Positions 4,442-5,573 of a stretch of DNA of 5,573 bases are shown here, piece by piece. Every line of letters begins with the position of its first letter. The first letter of the stretch is position 1. The DNA is from Betaproteobacteria bacterium (GTDB lineage Bacteria; Pseudomonadota; Gammaproteobacteria; Burkholderiales; UBA9220). A program made the position numbers and the translations under genes. The notes below the pieces were generated by a model. The model had not been told where the DNA came from and did no database searches. It saw only the letters and a program-made list of their open reading frames with translations. The stretch lies in NCBI GenBank assembly GCA_020061285.1, contig JAGUYQ010000093.1:1-5573 (forward strand). The letters are read 5' to 3'.

Positions 4442-5573
4442 CTACCGCTTCTTCGGCAACATATCCGTAATCGTCCCATCTATCATCTCCGCCGCGAAAC
4501 ACAGCGTTTCCGACAGGGTCGGATGGGGGTGAATCGTCAGCCCCAAGTCGGTGGCGTCCGACCCCATCTCCAGCGCCAGCACGGCTTCGGCGATCAGCTC
4601 CCCGGCGTGGGGGCCGGTGATGCCGGCGCCGAGCACTCGCCGGGTTTCCTTGTCCACGATCAGCTTGGTTACGCCGTAGTCCGCGTTGAGGGACAGGGCG
4701 CGGCCGCTGGCGGCCCAGGGGAAATTGGCTTTCTCGTAGGCGATGCCCTGCTTCTTGGCTTCGGTTTCGGTGAGGCCCATCCAGGCCACCTCCGGGTCGG
4801 TATAGGCCACGGAGGGGATGGTGAGGGCATCGAAGGCGGCCTTATGGCCGTCGATGACTTCCGCCGCCACCTTGCCCTCGTGCACCGCCTTGTGGGCCAG
4901 CATGGGCTGGCCGACGACGTCGCCGATGGCGAAGATGTGGGGGATGTTGGTGCGCTGCTGCTTGTCCACGGGGATGAAGCCCTGCTCGGTGACCTGCACC
5001 CCGGCGTTTTCGGCGCCGATGAGTTTGCCGTTGGGGCGGCGGCCCACGGCCACCAGCACCTTGTCGTAGACCTGGGGTTTCGGTGCGCCTTCACCTTTAT
5101 CACCTTCAGGTGATTCAAATGTGACGTGGATGCCGTCCTTCTTGGCTTCGGCCTTGACCACCTTGGTCTTGAGCAGGATGGCTTCGTAGCGTTTCTCGAT
5201 GCGCTTGTGGAGGGGTTTCACCAGGTCCGGGTCGGCGCCGGGAATGAGCTGGTCGCCCAGTTCCACCACGGTGATCTTGGTCCCCAGGGCGGAGTAGACG
5301 GTGGCCATTTCCAGGCCGATGATGCCGCCGCCGATGACCAGCATGGACTTGGGCACGTCGGCCAGGGCCAGGGCGCCGGTGGAGTCGATGATGCGCGGGT
5401 CCTCGGGGAAGCCGGGGAGCTTCACGGCCTGGGAGCCGGCGGCAATGACGGCGTGGTCGAAGACCACCATCTTCTCGCCTTCGGCAGTGTCCACTTTCAG
5501 GTGGTGGGGGGCGGCGAAACTGCCGCGGCCGCGGATGACGGTGACGCCCCGCTGCTTGGCGAGCTGGGCCAGG
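4442..5573 (-). CDS. lpdA: Dihydrolipoamide dehydrogenase (E3), 5'-partial
   Basis: FAD flavoprotein that reoxidises dihydrolipoyl groups of 2-oxoacid dehydrogenase complexes and passes electrons to NAD+. The frame stays open to the window edge: 26 codons upstream of the GTG at 5494 (LAQLAKQRGVTVIRG...) continue the family sequence, so 5494 is not a start. In the visible 376 residues: VIAAGSQ near 43-48, NAD-binding GGGIIGLEMATVYSALG (81-97), AVGRRPNG, FAD-contacting AIGDVVGQPMLAHKA (215-229), then the dimerisation domain with HPHPTLSE; by comparison with E. coli Lpd the catalytic pair is H350 and E355. It ends in LPKKR. The FAD-binding N-terminus with the redox-active CxxxxC, and any lipoyl domain, are outside the window. 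The HPHPTLSE form suggests the pyruvate dehydrogenase E3; inference. A hydrophilic loop (ESPEGDKGEGAPKP) is locally AT-rich. Confidence 0.96.
   Translation of the reverse strand, partial: LAQLAKQRGVTVIRGRGSFAAPHHLKVDTAEGEKMVVFDHAVIAAGSQAVKLPGFPEDPRIIDSTGALALADVPKSMLVIGGGIIGLEMATVYSALGTKITVVELGDQLIPGADPDLVKPLHKRIEKRYEAILLKTKVVKAEAKKDGIHVTFESPEGDKGEGAPKPQVYDKVLVAVGRRPNGKLIGAENAGVQVTEQGFIPVDKQQRTNIPHIFAIGDVVGQPMLAHKAVHEGKVAAEVIDGHKAAFDALTIPSVAYTDPEVAWMGLTETEAKKQGIAYEKANFPWAASGRALSLNADYGVTKLIVDKETRRVLGAGITGPHAGELIAEAVLALEMGSDATDLGLTIHPHPTLSETLCFAAEMIDGTITDMLPKKR

Noticed and set aside
4061..4532. Open frames on both strands over composite repeat copy 2
   Set aside because: They follow the palindrome and end inside lpdA or its terminator; no protein motif is visible.
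4523..5113. Plus-strand open frame antisense to lpdA
   Set aside because: It is a Gly/His/Val-rich shadow of the dihydrolipoamide dehydrogenase coding sequence.

Overview
The window is a high-GC chromosomal segment of a proteobacterium. The cold-shock protein, the second-type IF-1 and the E3 with an HPHPTLSE motif best fit a betaproteobacterium, perhaps of the Rhodocyclales. That placement is inferred from protein resemblance and repeat style; no marker gene settles it. No phage, plasmid or transposase gene is visible.

Layout. (1) 1-1182, plus strand: a REC-GGDEF diguanylate cyclase whose first ~50 residues look like the tail of a larger N-terminal domain, so the gene probably starts before the window. 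(2) 1183-1274: a short AT-rich gap with two overlapping perfect palindromes. (3) 1275-1883, plus strand: a small MarR-like winged-helix protein with a cysteine-rich C-terminus. (4) 1901-2677, minus strand: a DUF3050-family protein (heme-oxygenase-like fold), convergent with the regulator. Its start has a perfect Shine-Dalgarno, and a 16-bp palindrome overlaps a -10-like box. (5) 2759-3025, minus: a translation initiation factor IF-1 with a 16-residue basic/proline tail. (6) 3121-3324, minus: a CspA-family cold-shock protein with a long 5' leader and a strong intrinsic terminator between it and infA. (7) About 3530-4330: roughly 0.8 kb without a conventional gene, packed with palindromic repeats. 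(8) 4442-5573, minus: the C-terminal three quarters or so of dihydrolipoamide dehydrogenase, followed by its own intrinsic terminator; the 5' end is outside the window.

How they work together. csp, infA and the DUF3050 gene lie in line on the minus strand. The cold-shock gene and the IF-1 paralogue form a plausible translation/cold-adaptation pair in which the intergenic terminator would limit read-through into infA. The regulator and the DUF3050 gene converge and need not be functionally linked. The cyclase and Lpd are independent housekeeping or signalling genes that enter from the two edges.

The most interesting part is the repeat island. It contains two diverged, oppositely oriented copies of one composite element (3583-3737 plus; 4318-4182 minus). 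The helices differ in sequence yet still pair, while the unpaired segments (AACTC / TCAGACA, TTCCCT, AAAAGATAAG) are identical. This pattern argues for a selected nucleic-acid structure rather than a random palindrome. Between the copies are tandem CCCTCTCCCGC-type hairpins, a REP-like hairpin, and a 20-codon AT-rich micro-ORF with a good ribosome binding site.
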